A DNA stretch of 64,000 nucleotides, from NCBI GenBank assembly GCA_905181625.1, contig CAJIYJ010000003.1:1-64000 (forward strand), read 5' to 3'. Below the pieces are notes generated by a model. That model was given only the letters and a program-made list of their open reading frames with translations, did no database searches and was not told the origin of the DNA. The translations under genes were made by a program, and so were the position numbers. Shown here piece by piece: positions 27,501 through 35,731 of the stretch (within the stretch, counting starts at the first letter, position 1; every line of letters begins with the position of its first letter). This DNA is from an uncultured Flavobacteriaceae bacterium (GTDB taxonomy: Bacteria > Bacteroidota > Bacteroidia > Flavobacteriales > Flavobacteriaceae).

Positions 27501-28296
27501 ATCAGAAAAAACAGTCTCAATTGCAGAGAACAGTACAGATGCTCTAACAGTTTCATCAATATTGTCTTCTACTGGAAGTGATGTCGATGGAGATGGTATT
27601 GTTGACTCATTAGATAACTGTCCTAATACTGCAAACTCTAACCAAAGAGATGGTGATTCAAATGGTGAAGGCGATGTTTGTGAAGATTCAGATGGTGATG
27701 GGGTTTTAGATTATAAAGATGTCTGTCCTTATATTCCAAATCCAGATCAAAAAGATTCTGATTTTGACGGAGTAGGTGATGTTTGTGACGATTCAGACGG
27801 AGATGGGATTTATGATCCTAGCGATAATTGTCCATCTATATCTAACTCTGATCAATCAGACATTGATGGGGACGGAATAGGCGATGTTTGTGATAATGAT
27901 AAAGATGGTGATACTATTTTGAACGATGTTGATAATTGCCCAACTGTAGCAAATACGGATCAAGCTGATTCAGATAGCAATGGGATAGGCGATGTTTGTG
28001 AAGATTCTGATGGAGATGGAATTTATGATGTTACGGATAATTGTTTAACGACCGCCAATACAGACCAGGCTGATATGGATAGTGATGGTATTGGAGATGT
28101 TTGTGATGATTCAGATGGAGATACAATTTTTGATTCAAATGACAACTGCCCAACCACTGCAAATACAGACCAGGCTGATATGGATAGTGATGGTATAGGG
28201 GATGTTTGTGATGATTCAGATGGAGATACAATTTTTGATTCAAATGACAACTGCCCAACCACTGCAAATACAGACCAAGCTGATATAGATGAGTGA
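24541..28296 (+). CDS. T9SS surface protein with three cohesin-like modules, inserted cupredoxin, cadherin-like domain and TSP3 repeats (fragment 1)
   Basis: A signal peptide (MKRFIQLFILLFGVSLYSQ) opens the gene 6 bases after the giant gene. Domains in order: cohesin-like 1 (residues 20-155; IKALQFDINY, SLRVLIYSPSNK); ASH/choice-of-anchor-D-like (156-265); cohesin-like 2 (267-411; ITSFQFDI, SLRIIVFSPSNA); a second ASH-like domain (412-525); cohesin-like 3 (526-785; IKGMQFDLTL, RFLIYSNSNS) split by a cupredoxin at 570-683; a cadherin-like repeat (800-895) and a degenerate second one; then thrombospondin type 3 repeats from about residue 1015. The frame breaks near 28285 inside the repeat array, where one extra base turns DSDGIGDV out of frame, and continues in the next entry. 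Together with that entry and the tail to 29462 the gene encodes about 1,640 residues. Confidence 0.85.
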   Translation: MKRFIQLFILLFGVSLYSQDTLSVKDGAYGYDKDFTLDLHITTAIPIKALQFDINYDGNNFNYLSQFALNKERLGGDDSDHVISVKDVSSSSLRVLIYSPSNKTIPIDSGKLLGIDFKVGSNYGYFDFNLASVVASKEDNTNLSLNLENGVITVLAPSFSSSSKSISFGSIYKGETADKDFTIFNIGTDTLTVSLEKDELTKFALTDFDTKTNAVTWPQKINPESELKINARFDSSENGTFSQKLLLKSNDPKSSEDKIEEFVFTGKIYNDNRITVESNVDAYNKQTSEMKVSINGDEDITSFQFDITPSVSNIILVENSSSLLKSGTDHIISSNILTDSETGKKSLRIIVFSPSNALLTQPIGEIVKFSIIPDKLIKPDLYTIGISNSVLVNKELTNVVSESESGSINLITGRLAFNSPPVNVDDSKREYILDLGEIFVNSYNDKSISLLNDGNKKLIINSVSSSSPDMSVSGSFPLEIEANGTSSQNFSITPSGTSSDFSGYLKFIHDGGSEVDSVLVKGNAVNRNKIILKNSNVSKAATNSIPISMLNSNEIKGMQFDLTLPKETKSFTWNLSASTNEDFEFDEITDGDGNKAKDPGISHYVGDKINFINNAGSTHPLFIVTALNADGGYDATKQLAGVTNQGATSGSVIVDLSEVAPGTYYYICGNHKSMQGSITILPKFSISADSSNLVSDRSTGFILTQSILGARKYRFLIYSNSNSLFKGNRGNIINLPLSIASISNSDMDIVDGSYDLVLDNIIISGKDNANVSTKITTTGVIIIGGTNALPPVITPNQSPSLKENSSALTYFYKIKATDADEDSYLDDFKIVSGNDDGIFGVIPETGELYVVKPVIDYETKSSYSLVVTVSDGTKTSAEEAIVIKITDDPNAFVVNNFTVKIFSSSGKKGISNDSDIRTTAAGDVFLYELKGGSDKDLFTIDSSTGKLTFNAAPTFSSPSDSNKDNLYELSIKSLVIDDTSNSFPVITSEKTVSIAENSTDALTVSSILSSTGSDVDGDGIVDSLDNCPNTANSNQRDGDSNGEGDVCEDSDGDGVLDYKDVCPYIPNPDQKDSDFDGVGDVCDDSDGDGIYDPSDNCPSISNSDQSDIDGDGIGDVCDNDKDGDTILNDVDNCPTVANTDQADSDSNGIGDVCEDSDGDGIYDVTDNCLTTANTDQADMDSDGIGDVCDDSDGDTIFDSNDNCPTTANTDQADMDSDGIGDVCDDSDGDTIFDSNDNCPTTANTDQADIDE
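26248..26589 (+). other. Cupredoxin (plastocyanin/azurin-like) domain inserted in cohesin-like module 3
   Basis: About 114 residues, from SFTWNLSAS to SITILPK, form a cupredoxin-like unit. A complete type 1 copper ligand set is visible: His619 in STHPLF, then Cys668, His671 and Met674 in YYYICGNHKSMQG. The flanking segments IKGMQFDLTLPKE and FSISADSSNLVS are the two halves of one cohesin-like module, as shown by comparison with modules 1 and 2, which read straight through this point. Confidence 0.75.
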
Positions 28297-28720
28297 TGGA
28301 ATAGGTGATGTTTGTGATGACGATAAAGATGGCGACACGATACTAAACGATGTTGATAACTGCCCTACTATTGCTAATACCGACCAAGCCGATTTAGATG
28401 AGGATGGGATAGGCGATGTTTGTGATGATGATAAAGATGGCGATACCATACTAAATGATGTTGATAATTGTCCAACGACTGCGAATACCGACCAAGCCGA
28501 TTTAGATGAGGATGGGATAGGCGATGTTTGTGATGATGATAAAGATGGCGATACCATACTAAATGATGTTGATAATTGTCCAACGACTGCCAATACCGAT
28601 CAGGCTGATTTTGACTCAGATGGATTGGGAGATGTTTGTGATACGGATGCTGATGGAGATGGTATATTAAATACAGAAGATGATTGTGCTAACACTCCAT
28701 TAGGATCTAAAGTAAACACT
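27583..28720 (+). repeat. Thrombospondin type 3 repeat array with near-identical DNA repeats
   Basis: A run of about eleven calcium-binding repeats follows the pattern DNCPTxANTDQxDxDxDGIGDVCDxDxDGD. Within it, two DNA-level families are nearly identical from copy to copy: a 105-base unit around 28038-28283 (DSDGDTIFDSN type) and a 108-base unit around 28320-28600 (DKDGDTILNDV type). The frame break near 28285 lies where one family meets the other. Spacing was checked from the recurring GACAACTGCC and GATAATTGTCC words. Confidence 0.88.
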
Positions 28721-29260
28721 AAAGGATGTGTAGTTTTTGAATTACCAGTTAACAACAATAAAGTTGAGGTCACTAGCGCCACTTGTATCGGCACTACTGA
28801 TGGATCGATAGGACTTAGTGTAGAAGATGCTTCTTTTGATTACAGCATTACTGTTACTGGCAAGGACGATCCAGTCGCTATTACTGGTGAGAACAAGACG
28901 GCTTCTATAACAGGACTTGCTGCAGGCACTTACTCGGTTTGCTTTAAAGTAACAGGTCAAGAAGCTTACGAGCAATGCTTTGAAGTGGTCATAGGCGAGC
29001 CTAAAGCTCTAAGTGCATTTATTGATATAGATAACGATAACAAATCAACAAGTATTCAGTTAGGAGGTTCTAATAACTATAATATAGAGGTTAATGGCGA
29101 GAGATTTGAAGTGAAGGGTGATAATTTTAATACGACTCTTCCAACAGGTCTTAGTATTATTAAGATATCAACGAACCTAGATTGTCAAGGCGTAATAGAA
29201 AAAGAGATCTTTATCTCTGAAGACATTCATTACTACCCTAACCCAACAGAAAGGATGTAA
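28289..29260 (+). CDS. Cohesin/TSP3 surface protein, fragment 2: TSP3 repeats and pre-sorting domains
   Basis: Continuation of the gene starting at 24541. Four further TSP3 units are followed by a segment with paired Cys (TSATCIGTTDGSIGLSV, TYSVCFKVTGQEAYEQCFEVV). This resembles the beta-sandwich often placed before sorting domains in flavobacterial proteins. The sorting domain begins as YYPNPTE and the frame is lost at about 29250. Another frame continues it as NVHVSGEDTRVMVSVFSEKG to the stop at 29462. The ATG at 28289 is not a real start. Confidence 0.8.
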   Translation: MSDGIGDVCDDDKDGDTILNDVDNCPTIANTDQADLDEDGIGDVCDDDKDGDTILNDVDNCPTTANTDQADLDEDGIGDVCDDDKDGDTILNDVDNCPTTANTDQADFDSDGLGDVCDTDADGDGILNTEDDCANTPLGSKVNTKGCVVFELPVNNNKVEVTSATCIGTTDGSIGLSVEDASFDYSITVTGKDDPVAITGENKTASITGLAAGTYSVCFKVTGQEAYEQCFEVVIGEPKALSAFIDIDNDNKSTSIQLGGSNNYNIEVNGERFEVKGDNFNTTLPTGLSIIKISTNLDCQGVIEKEIFISEDIHYYPNPTERM

Positions 29261-29262
29261 CG

Positions 29263-29462
29263 TTCATGTTTCTGGTGAGGATACTAGAGTAATGGTCAGT
29301 GTGTTTAGTGAGAAGGGGGATTTGATTTACTCAAAAGAGCAGCAGATACAGGACTTCTCTAGAAAAACAAATATTAATCTATCCAGGCAAATCACAGGAA
29401 CTTACATTGTGGTTATGGAAGGAAGAACAGTTAGAAAAACCTTTAAAATTGTAAAAAGATGA
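29263..29462 (+). CDS. Cohesin/TSP3 surface protein, fragment 3: T9SS sorting domain end
   Basis: In the frame one base away from fragment 2, the sequence reads as the body of a type A T9SS C-terminal domain (VMVSVFSEKGDLIYSK, TGTYIVVMEGRTVRKTFKIVKR). The stop TGA at 29460-29462 overlaps the next ATG (ATGA), suggesting coupled translation of the following lipoprotein. It is too short to be called as a gene of its own and has no start codon context. Confidence 0.75.
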
Positions 29463-29794
29463 GAAACCATATATTAAAATACTTTAGTTTTCTTTTTACT
29501 TTGACTCTTATAAGCTGCGGTGGTGGCGGAGGAGATGATGGCGGCGGCTCTGGCGGTGGAGGCGGTGGTAATGTAATCAATCCACCAGGAAAATCAACAC
29601 TAACAGCACCTGCTAACAACAAGACTTGTGAGACTGGAACGAGTGTTTCTGACACGAAGAGTGAAGTCACTTTTACTTGGGGAGCTTCAGCAGATACTAA
29701 TACGTATGATCTTAAAATAACTGATTTAAACTCAAGTACTATTACAAACAAAACAGGCTTATCAACCACCACTACTAAAGTCGACTTTAGATAA
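29459..29794 (+). CDS. Lipoprotein with Fn3-like domains, fragment 1
   Basis: A lipoprotein signal peptide with lipobox (TLISC) is followed directly by a Gly-rich tether of about twenty residues. Then comes the start of an Fn3-like beta-sandwich (STLTAPANNKTCETGTSV, VTFTWGASADTNTYDLKI). The frame ends at 29794. One frame over, the protein continues as STLDKGVPYSWNITSKSTAS, so a single extra base near 29780 explains the break. Its start overlaps the stop of the cohesin gene, so it is likely part of the same surface system, tethered to the outer membrane. No enzyme motif is visible. Confidence 0.75.
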   Translation: MRNHILKYFSFLFTLTLISCGGGGGDDGGGSGGGGGGNVINPPGKSTLTAPANNKTCETGTSVSDTKSEVTFTWGASADTNTYDLKITDLNSSTITNKTGLSTTTTKVDFR

Positions 29795-29795
29795 A

Positions 29796-30203
29796 GGCGT
29801 TCCATACTCATGGAACATTACTTCAAAAAGTACAGCTAGCACGACAACCACTGCTAGTGATACGTGGAAGTTTTATTTAGCAGGCACAGGAGTTGTTAAT
29901 TACGCTCCTTTTCCAGCAGATCTTAAAACACCAGCTTCGGGATCCACAGTCACTAGAGATGGTGATGGTAAGGTAGCCTTCACTTGGGATGGTAGTGATC
30001 CAGATACAGGAGATACTCTTAAGTACACACTTTATGTAGACACTACAGATGGGAAACAAACACCACCTGCAGCACAGACAGACTTAACAGCTAAGACAGC
30101 AAGTGTGGCATTAGAAGCTGCAACCACATATTACTGGAGAGTGAAAACATCAGACGGAGTAAATAGTAGTTACTCAATTGTCTATTCTTTTAAAACGGAG
30201 TAA
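29796..30203 (+). CDS. Lipoprotein with Fn3-like domains, fragment 2
   Basis: Continuation of the previous entry in another frame. It finishes the first Fn3-like domain (KGVPYSWNITSK, ASDTWKFYLAG) and holds a second complete one (PADLKTPASGSTVT, VAFTWDGSDPDTGDTLKYTLYV, TTYYWRVKTSDG, YSFKTE). Stop at 30201-30203. The joined lipoprotein would be about 248 residues. It probably acts in binding or display on the surface; no closer function can be assigned. Confidence 0.7.
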   Translation, partial: GVPYSWNITSKSTASTTTTASDTWKFYLAGTGVVNYAPFPADLKTPASGSTVTRDGDGKVAFTWDGSDPDTGDTLKYTLYVDTTDGKQTPPAAQTDLTAKTASVALEAATTYYWRVKTSDGVNSSYSIVYSFKTE

Positions 30204-30222
30204 CTTTACTAAAATTTAAAAA

Positions 30223-31212
30223 ATGAAAATTTTAAAAAATATTATATCAGTATTTTTAATCTTGTTTGTTGTAATTTCTTGTGCTTCTGACGATGAAATT
30301 ATTGATAATTCAAAAGAAGTTACACCTGGAGTTAAATTAGTAAACTTTTCCCATACATTATCTAGTTGTGATCCTACTAATGACACGTATAATTATTGTT
30401 CAGATAAAATTAACTCTTGGACTAACAAAGGAGTTTCTAAAATGAAAAATCAAAATGCGGATGTATTGGTCGTGACTTGGAATGTAGGTGAGTTCGTTAG
30501 CGAAGGAGGTTTTGATAGACCTTATAATACTCATAAAGTGGTTTTGATGTCATCTGAAATAGAATCTATTCTTTCAAATATATCAGAATGGCTTAAAGGG
30601 ACTTGCTTAAGTAGTGGGGAACAGTCTACAACTTTAAATGAATATAGAAATTATTTAGAAAAAGGAGCGGATGTTTCTTCTCAATTTGTAATATGCTCTA
30701 ATAGTAGAATAGTTCTGGCTGCTTATAAAAAGGCTAAAAATTCAGAAGAGGAAAATGGAATTCAATCTTTTGTTCTTCATGAACTATATCATGCTTTTCA
30801 ACAAGATTTGGGAATTCAAAGTTGTACAAATCAAAGAGAGAGTAGTTCTAATTCAAATGGTAAAGCAATAGTTGAAGGTGCTGCGCAATTATTTGCTGAA
30901 ATAGCTACAGGAGAAATGAAAGGACATGATGGAATAAATAATCTTTTAAAACAGGTTTATAATGATTATCAAGGAAGTAAAGATAAATCTATTTCTAATG
31001 GATACGCTTGGTCTGCGGGACTAGCGTTAATGATTCAAAGAAGCTGGCTTGATCAATCAATTATTATGGATGGAAGTTTATTTCATAATTGTAAAACTGA
31101 AACAGACTTTACAAACTCTAATCAAAATTTATTAAAGATCAAAGATCTTTGGTATATGATTGAGAAAGATGGTGATAATTATAAGTTTTCAGATCAAGCT
31201 TTAGGGAAATAA
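30223..31212 (+). CDS. Lipoprotein with HExxH zinc-peptidase motif
   Basis: A lipoprotein of 329 residues with lipobox ISC at about residue 20 and an acidic stretch after the Cys (ASDDE), as in Bacteroidota surface lipoproteins. The core motif HELYH gives His186, Glu187 and His190. Glu218 in IVEGAAQLFAE is a good candidate for the third zinc ligand, a gluzincin-like layout. Several Cys occur in the mature part and may form disulfides. I cannot place it in a named peptidase family. It lies 19 bases after the Fn3 lipoprotein and is probably the last gene of the surface operon. It may process surface proteins, which is inference from position only. Confidence 0.7.
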   Translation: MKILKNIISVFLILFVVISCASDDEIIDNSKEVTPGVKLVNFSHTLSSCDPTNDTYNYCSDKINSWTNKGVSKMKNQNADVLVVTWNVGEFVSEGGFDRPYNTHKVVLMSSEIESILSNISEWLKGTCLSSGEQSTTLNEYRNYLEKGADVSSQFVICSNSRIVLAAYKKAKNSEEENGIQSFVLHELYHAFQQDLGIQSCTNQRESSSNSNGKAIVEGAAQLFAEIATGEMKGHDGINNLLKQVYNDYQGSKDKSISNGYAWSAGLALMIQRSWLDQSIIMDGSLFHNCKTETDFTNSNQNLLKIKDLWYMIEKDGDNYKFSDQALGK

Positions 31213-31251
31213 TTCCATTAGAGATTTTTAACCCCCTTTTTACACTTTTTT

Positions 31252-31566
31252 TTGAAAGACATTACAATCCATATAATAGATAGAGACGGTAAAAAACATT
31301 CTCTAATAGCTCCTACTGATATGAATATGAATATCATGGAACTTTGCAAGAGTTATGATTTACCTGTTGAAGGTATTTGTGGAGGAATGGCTATGTGTGC
31401 TTCTTGTCAAGTCTACGTTGAATCAGATACATTAATTGAAAAAAATTCTCAAGAAGAAGCTATGCTTTCTGAAGCTTTCTACGTCAAAAGCAATTCAAGA
31501 TTAGGCTGTCAGATTCAAATTAATAAAAATCTAGATGGTGTCCAATTTGAATTAGCTCCTGAATAA
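31252..31566 (+). CDS. 2Fe-2S ferredoxin (adrenodoxin type)
   Basis: A small electron carrier of 104 residues. The cluster ligands are Cys43, Cys49 and Cys52 in ICGGMAMCASC and Cys86 in RLGCQI, the C-x5-C-x2-C...C spacing of adrenodoxin-like ferredoxins. The first codon is TTG at 31252, in a T-run. No ATG fits upstream, and family members start at this point with a short beta strand (KDITIHIIDRDG). The stop is 3 bases from the convergent aconitase gene. Its redox partner is not encoded nearby. Confidence 0.92.
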   Translation: MKDITIHIIDRDGKKHSLIAPTDMNMNIMELCKSYDLPVEGICGGMAMCASCQVYVESDTLIEKNSQEEAMLSEAFYVKSNSRLGCQIQINKNLDGVQFELAPE

Positions 31567-31569
31567 TAC

Positions 31570-33837
31570 TTAAACTAAATTTTGTTTTTTAATTAAATTT
31601 AAGGCTGATCCTTCTTTATACCATTCTATTTGCTGATCATTATATGTGTGATTAGTAATTATCAAATTTTTAGATCCATCTGAATGAATTAATTCAATAC
31701 TGATTTGTTTTCCAGGACTAAATGACTCAAAATCAATAAAATTAAATTTATCGTCTTCTTGGATTAAATCATAGTCATTTTCATTAGCAAAAGTTATCCC
31801 TAGCATTCCCTGTTTTTTTAAGTTGGTTTCATGAATCCTGGCAAAAGATTTCACAAGAACTACTTTTACTCCAAGATGTCGAGGCTCCATTGCAGCGTGC
31901 TCTCTTGACGAGCCTTCTCCGTAATTATGATCACCTACAACTACAGTTTCTATATTATTTTCTTTATATATTCTTTGGACATCAGGAACTCCTTGGTATT
32001 CTCCGTTTAATTGATTTTTTACAAAATTTGTTTTTTCATTAAAAGCATTAACAGCACCTATTAAGCAGTTATTAGAAATGTTATCTAAGTGTCCTCTGAA
32101 CTTAAGCCAAGGACCAGCCATAGAGATATGGTCAGTCGTACATTTGCCTAAGGCTTTTATTAGTAATCTAGCGTTAATGATATTCTTTCCATTCCATGGT
32201 TTGAACGGTTCGAGTAATTGTAATCTTTTCGATTTTGGATTTACAACAATATTTATATTTGATCCATCAGAAATTGGTTCTAAATAACCTGCATCTTCAA
32301 CTTCAAAACCTTTCGGAGGAAGTTCCCAGCCTGTAGGTTCTTCAAGCATAACTTTTTCACCTGAAGAGTTGATTAATGAATCAGTTAAAGGGTTGAAATC
32401 TAGTCTTCCAGAAATTGCTATTGCCGCAACCATTTCAGGTGATGCTACAAAAGCGTGAGTATTAGGATTTCCGTCTGCTCGTTTAGCGAAATTTCTATTA
32501 AAAGAATGTACTATCGTGTTTTTTTCTTTTAATTCAGCATCTTTTCTGGCCCATTGTCCAATACACGGTCCGCAGGCATTGGTGAATATTTTTGCATTTA
32601 AATTTTCAAAAATCTTTAAAAATCCGTCTCTATCAGCTGTGTATCTTACTTGCTCAGATCCAGGATTGATTCCTAGTTCAGATTTAGTATCTAAACCTTT
32701 GTCAATTGCTTGTTGTGCAATTGAAGCCGCTCTAGATAAATCTTCATAAGATGAGTTGGTACAAGATCCAATTAGTCCCCATTCAACTTTTAAGGGCCAG
32801 TCGTTTTTTTTAGATTTAGCTGCCATCTCATTTACTGGGGTCGCAATATCTGGAGAGAATGGCCCATTTATGTGAGGCATTAGTTCAGATAAGTTTATTT
32901 CAATTACTTGATCAAAATATTTTTCAGGATCTTGATAAACTTCAGGGTCAGCTGTAAGGTATTCTTTAATTTTATTAGCAGCATCAGCTACATCACTTCT
33001 GTCAGTTGACCTTAGGTATCTCTCCATAGATTCATCATAACCAAAAGTAGAGGTAGTTGCACCAACCTCAGCGCCCATATTACATATGGTACCTTTTCCA
33101 GTACAAGACATTGATTTAGCTCCTGGACCAAAGTATTCGATTATTGCTCCAGTTCCTCCTTTTACAGTTAAAATTCCAGCAACTTTCAAAATCACATCTT
33201 TGGGAGCTGTCCATCCAGAAAGTTTTCCAGTTAATTTTACTCCAATTAATTTAGGAAACTTTAACTCCCATGGCATACCAGCCATTACATCTACAGCATC
33301 TGCTCCACCAACTCCAATTGCCACCATTCCTAGTCCACCAGCATTAACGGTATGTGAATCTGTACCTATCATCATTCCTCCTGGAAATGCATAATTTTCT
33401 AAAACTACTTGATGAATAATTCCTGCTCCAGGTTTCCAAAACCCTATCCCATATTTGTTAGAAACAGATTCTAAAAAATTAAAAACCTCGTTACTATTAT
33501 TTAATGCTGATTGAAGATCTTTAGTTGCTCCAAGTGATGCTTGTATTAAGTGATCACAATGAACTGTTGTAGGTACAGCTACTCTATTTTTCCCTGCTTG
33601 CATAAATTGTAACAAGGCCATTTGAGCTGTAGCATCTTGACAAGCTATTCTGTCAGGAGCAAAATCCACATAATCTTCTCCTCTTTTAAATGGAGAATTT
33701 AATTCAGAATTCCAAAGGTGCGAATAAAGTATTTTTTCAGACAGAGTTAAAGGATTCTGATTTATTTTTCTTGCTTTATCAACTTTATTTTTTATTTGTT
33801 GATATACTTTCTCGATCATTTCAATATTGAATGCCAT
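31570..33837 (-). CDS. acn: Aconitate hydratase (mitochondrial-type)
   Basis: TCA-cycle enzyme interconverting citrate and isocitrate with a 4Fe-4S cluster. Cluster cysteines are in [10 protein letters not shown] and [10 protein letters not shown]. Other conserved stretches are [23 protein letters not shown] and [12 protein letters not shown] in the swivel domain. About 755 residues long, it resembles the mitochondrial-type aconitase common in Bacteroidota rather than the longer AcnA or AcnB. I take the ATG at 33837 ([10 protein letters not shown]) as the start, because relatives begin there; an upstream in-frame ATG at 33843 would add two residues. Confidence 0.95.
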   Translation of the reverse strand: MAFNIEMIEKVYQQIKNKVDKARKINQNPLTLSEKILYSHLWNSELNSPFKRGEDYVDFAPDRIACQDATAQMALLQFMQAGKNRVAVPTTVHCDHLIQASLGATKDLQSALNNSNEVFNFLESVSNKYGIGFWKPGAGIIHQVVLENYAFPGGMMIGTDSHTVNAGGLGMVAIGVGGADAVDVMAGMPWELKFPKLIGVKLTGKLSGWTAPKDVILKVAGILTVKGGTGAIIEYFGPGAKSMSCTGKGTICNMGAEVGATTSTFGYDESMERYLRSTDRSDVADAANKIKEYLTADPEVYQDPEKYFDQVIEINLSELMPHINGPFSPDIATPVNEMAAKSKKNDWPLKVEWGLIGSCTNSSYEDLSRAASIAQQAIDKGLDTKSELGINPGSEQVRYTADRDGFLKIFENLNAKIFTNACGPCIGQWARKDAELKEKNTIVHSFNRNFAKRADGNPNTHAFVASPEMVAAIAISGRLDFNPLTDSLINSSGEKVMLEEPTGWELPPKGFEVEDAGYLEPISDGSNINIVVNPKSKRLQLLEPFKPWNGKNIINARLLIKALGKCTTDHISMAGPWLKFRGHLDNISNNCLIGAVNAFNEKTNFVKNQLNGEYQGVPDVQRIYKENNIETVVVGDHNYGEGSSREHAAMEPRHLGVKVVLVKSFARIHETNLKKQGMLGITFANENDYDLIQEDDKFNFIDFESFSPGKQISIELIHSDGSKNLIITNHTYNDQQIEWYKEGSALNLIKKQNLV

Positions 33838-33932
33838 ATACATTATTTTGTATTGTAAAAATAGTTTATATCATATGAATTTGAAAGAATTCATATCTTT
33901 TTTATTTAGTTTCCGATTTGAAAAATTGATTT

Positions 33933-34295
33933 TTAAATTACAATTAGAATAGAACAAAGAATTAACATTATAAAGGCAGGAACGGACTTAATGAAAGGAT
34001 CATTTATTTTGATGTGAACAAGAATGGCTCCAATCATAAGGCACCCCATCAAAAAAGCACATATATCTACTAAGCTTGGAAGCCATATTCCCAAAATTAG
34101 AAGTACAGCTAATGACAGTTTTAAAAAACCAATCAATTTCATAAACCAGTTTTTGAAGCCATAAGCTTTGAATTCATCAGGCATATTTTGAGACTCTCCT
34201 CCTCTATACTTTGAGGAAGCTTTAAAATTTAGCAACCATACATTAAAAATTCCTACTGCAATAATAACTTGAATAATAAGCTTTGTGTTTTCCAT
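33933..34295 (-). CDS. DoxX-like small membrane protein
   Basis: 120 residues with four predicted transmembrane helices (around residues 6-22, 50-70, 74-95, 100-119) and the DoxX-like layout FKAYGFKNWFMKLIGFLKL. Function of such DoxX_2-type proteins is mostly unknown. It is divergent from a second DoxX-family gene, with starts about 40 bases apart, so the two may share a control region. Confidence 0.75.
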   Translation of the reverse strand: MENTKLIIQVIIAVGIFNVWLLNFKASSKYRGGESQNMPDEFKAYGFKNWFMKLIGFLKLSLAVLLILGIWLPSLVDICAFLMGCLMIGAILVHIKINDPFIKSVPAFIMLILCSILIVI

Positions 34296-34336
34296 TTTTT
34301 GTAATTTCCATTAAATTTACAAATTATTTAAAATCT

Positions 34337-34708
34337 ATGGATCATATTGCTAAATTACTATTAAGAGTTAGTTATTCTTTGTTGTTAATGACTCATGGTT
34401 TCCCTAAGTTGGGAAAACTTTTTTCTGATGAAATTAAATTTCCTGACCCTTTGTCTGTAGGAGATGGGAATTCTTTGTTTCTCACTGTTCTAGGAGAGTT
34501 TGTTGCTCCTTTTTTTATTATAATAGGTTATAAAACCAGGTTATTTTCTTTTTTTCCAGTATTTACTATGCTGATAGCCGCTTTTGTAGTTCACTTTGAA
34601 GATCCTTTTGGTAAAAAAGAGTTAGCAATTTTATATTTACTGGGCTTTGTTCTAGTAATGTTGTTTGGTCCAGGTAAATACTCTATTGACTATTACAAGA
34701 AAAAGTAA
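34337..34708 (+). CDS. DoxX family membrane protein
   Basis: About 123 residues from the ATG at 34337 (MDHIAKLLLRVSYSLLLM), chosen over a longer frame beginning at 34283 because the latter would overlap the divergent neighbour and adds non-family sequence. Four hydrophobic helices and the DoxX signature HGFPKLGKL, then FVAPFFIIIGYKTRLF. Members are linked to quinone or thiol redox in some bacteria; the substrate here is unknown. Its stop abuts the convergent AraC regulator gene. Confidence 0.8.
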   Translation: MDHIAKLLLRVSYSLLLMTHGFPKLGKLFSDEIKFPDPLSVGDGNSLFLTVLGEFVAPFFIIIGYKTRLFSFFPVFTMLIAAFVVHFEDPFGKKELAILYLLGFVLVMLFGPGKYSIDYYKKK

Positions 34709-34709
34709 C

Positions 34710-35582
34710 TTAGGACTCTTGAGAATTCATTTTTTTTCTATATTCTGATGGAGTCATCTGAATTTTTTTTTTAAAAAGTCTATTAAAATGAGAAAAATTA
34801 TTGTATCCACATTGAAAGCATATGTTCTTAATGTCTAGCTCACTTTGAGCTAATAGCTTTAGGGCATTGTTAATCCTATATTCATTTAAAAAAGTTGTAA
34901 ATGTTTTGTTAGTCTTTGATTTAAAGTATCTGCAAAACGATGGTGGTGTCATAAAAACTAATTCTGAAACTTCATTTAATGAAACCTCTTCTTTGTAGTT
35001 TAGTTTTATGTAGTTAAAAACTTTTTTAATTCTCTCGTTTTCTTGTATGTTTTCAGAATCAAAATTTTCGGAATTTAAAATAGTTACATCTTTACTGATA
35101 GAAAGATCATTTAACATTTTTATTAATGTTAGAATTTTTTGAATAGGTGTTTCATATTGAAGTCCTAACATAGTTATTCCTATAGTTTTTTTTGTTTCAC
35201 CTGAAAACACGAGTCCTCTTTTTGATAATTCAAATAATTTATTAATGTTTTTGAACTCTAAAACTTTATCAATAGAGTCTCCTAAGAAATTTGATTTAAA
35301 CTGAATTACAACTTCCTTTCTGTCTTTGTCAAAATGTTCAGTAAATCCAGTATGAGGAACGTTAGATCCTATCATAACTAAATCTCCCTCTTGATAGTTT
35401 GACAAATGAAGGCCAACTTGCCTTTTGCCTTTCCCATTGTTTATATAGACTAGTTCAATTTCTGGGTGGTAATGCCAACTCTTTAACTTATTGTTTAGGT
35501 TGTTGTTGTTTACGTCAAACAATTGATAAGAAAACGATTTATTTTCTAGTTGAATTGCTTCTAAGTTTGCTTTTATTAGCAT
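34710..35582 (-). CDS. AraC family transcriptional regulator
   Basis: 290 residues. The N-terminal half is a cupin-like sensor domain (WHYHPEIELVYINNGKGKR, QEGDLVMIGSNVPH). The C-terminal about 100 residues are a double helix-turn-helix AraC domain (LNEVSELVFMTPPSFCRYFK, then ICFQCGYNNFSHFNRLFKKK, MTPSEYRK). It probably responds to a small carbohydrate-like ligand, as is common for cupin-AraC proteins. No target is evident in the window. Confidence 0.93.
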   Translation of the reverse strand: MLIKANLEAIQLENKSFSYQLFDVNNNNLNNKLKSWHYHPEIELVYINNGKGKRQVGLHLSNYQEGDLVMIGSNVPHTGFTEHFDKDRKEVVIQFKSNFLGDSIDKVLEFKNINKLFELSKRGLVFSGETKKTIGITMLGLQYETPIQKILTLIKMLNDLSISKDVTILNSENFDSENIQENERIKKVFNYIKLNYKEEVSLNEVSELVFMTPPSFCRYFKSKTNKTFTTFLNEYRINNALKLLAQSELDIKNICFQCGYNNFSHFNRLFKKKIQMTPSEYRKKMNSQES

Positions 35583-35703
35583 TTTATCTTTTTAAATTAT
35601 CAAATACGTCTTAATTTAACATTATAATAAAATATAATATAAATATTGTTAATATAGTACAAGTATAAGATAAAATATTTAAACTTTTACTTGATAGATA
35701 TGT

Positions 35704-35711
35704 TATTTTTG
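35704..35711 (+). promoter_or_regulatory. -7 box upstream of the ankyrin-like gene
   Basis: TATTTTTG fits TAnnTTTG and ends 20 bases before the ATG at 35732. No TTG at -33 spacing is visible. Confidence 0.35.
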
Positions 35712-35731
35712 CGCATTATTTAAAAAGAAAT

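Noticed and set aside
28023-28600. Regularly spaced near-identical repeats resembling a CRISPR array
   Set aside because: Period is 105 or 108 bases, the whole unit is repeated without variable spacers, and it is coding sequence for thrombospondin type 3 repeats.
34283-34336. Longer start of the DoxX gene at 34283
   Set aside because: It would overlap the divergent gene and adds residues not typical of the family; the ATG at 34337 gives a normal DoxX N-terminus.
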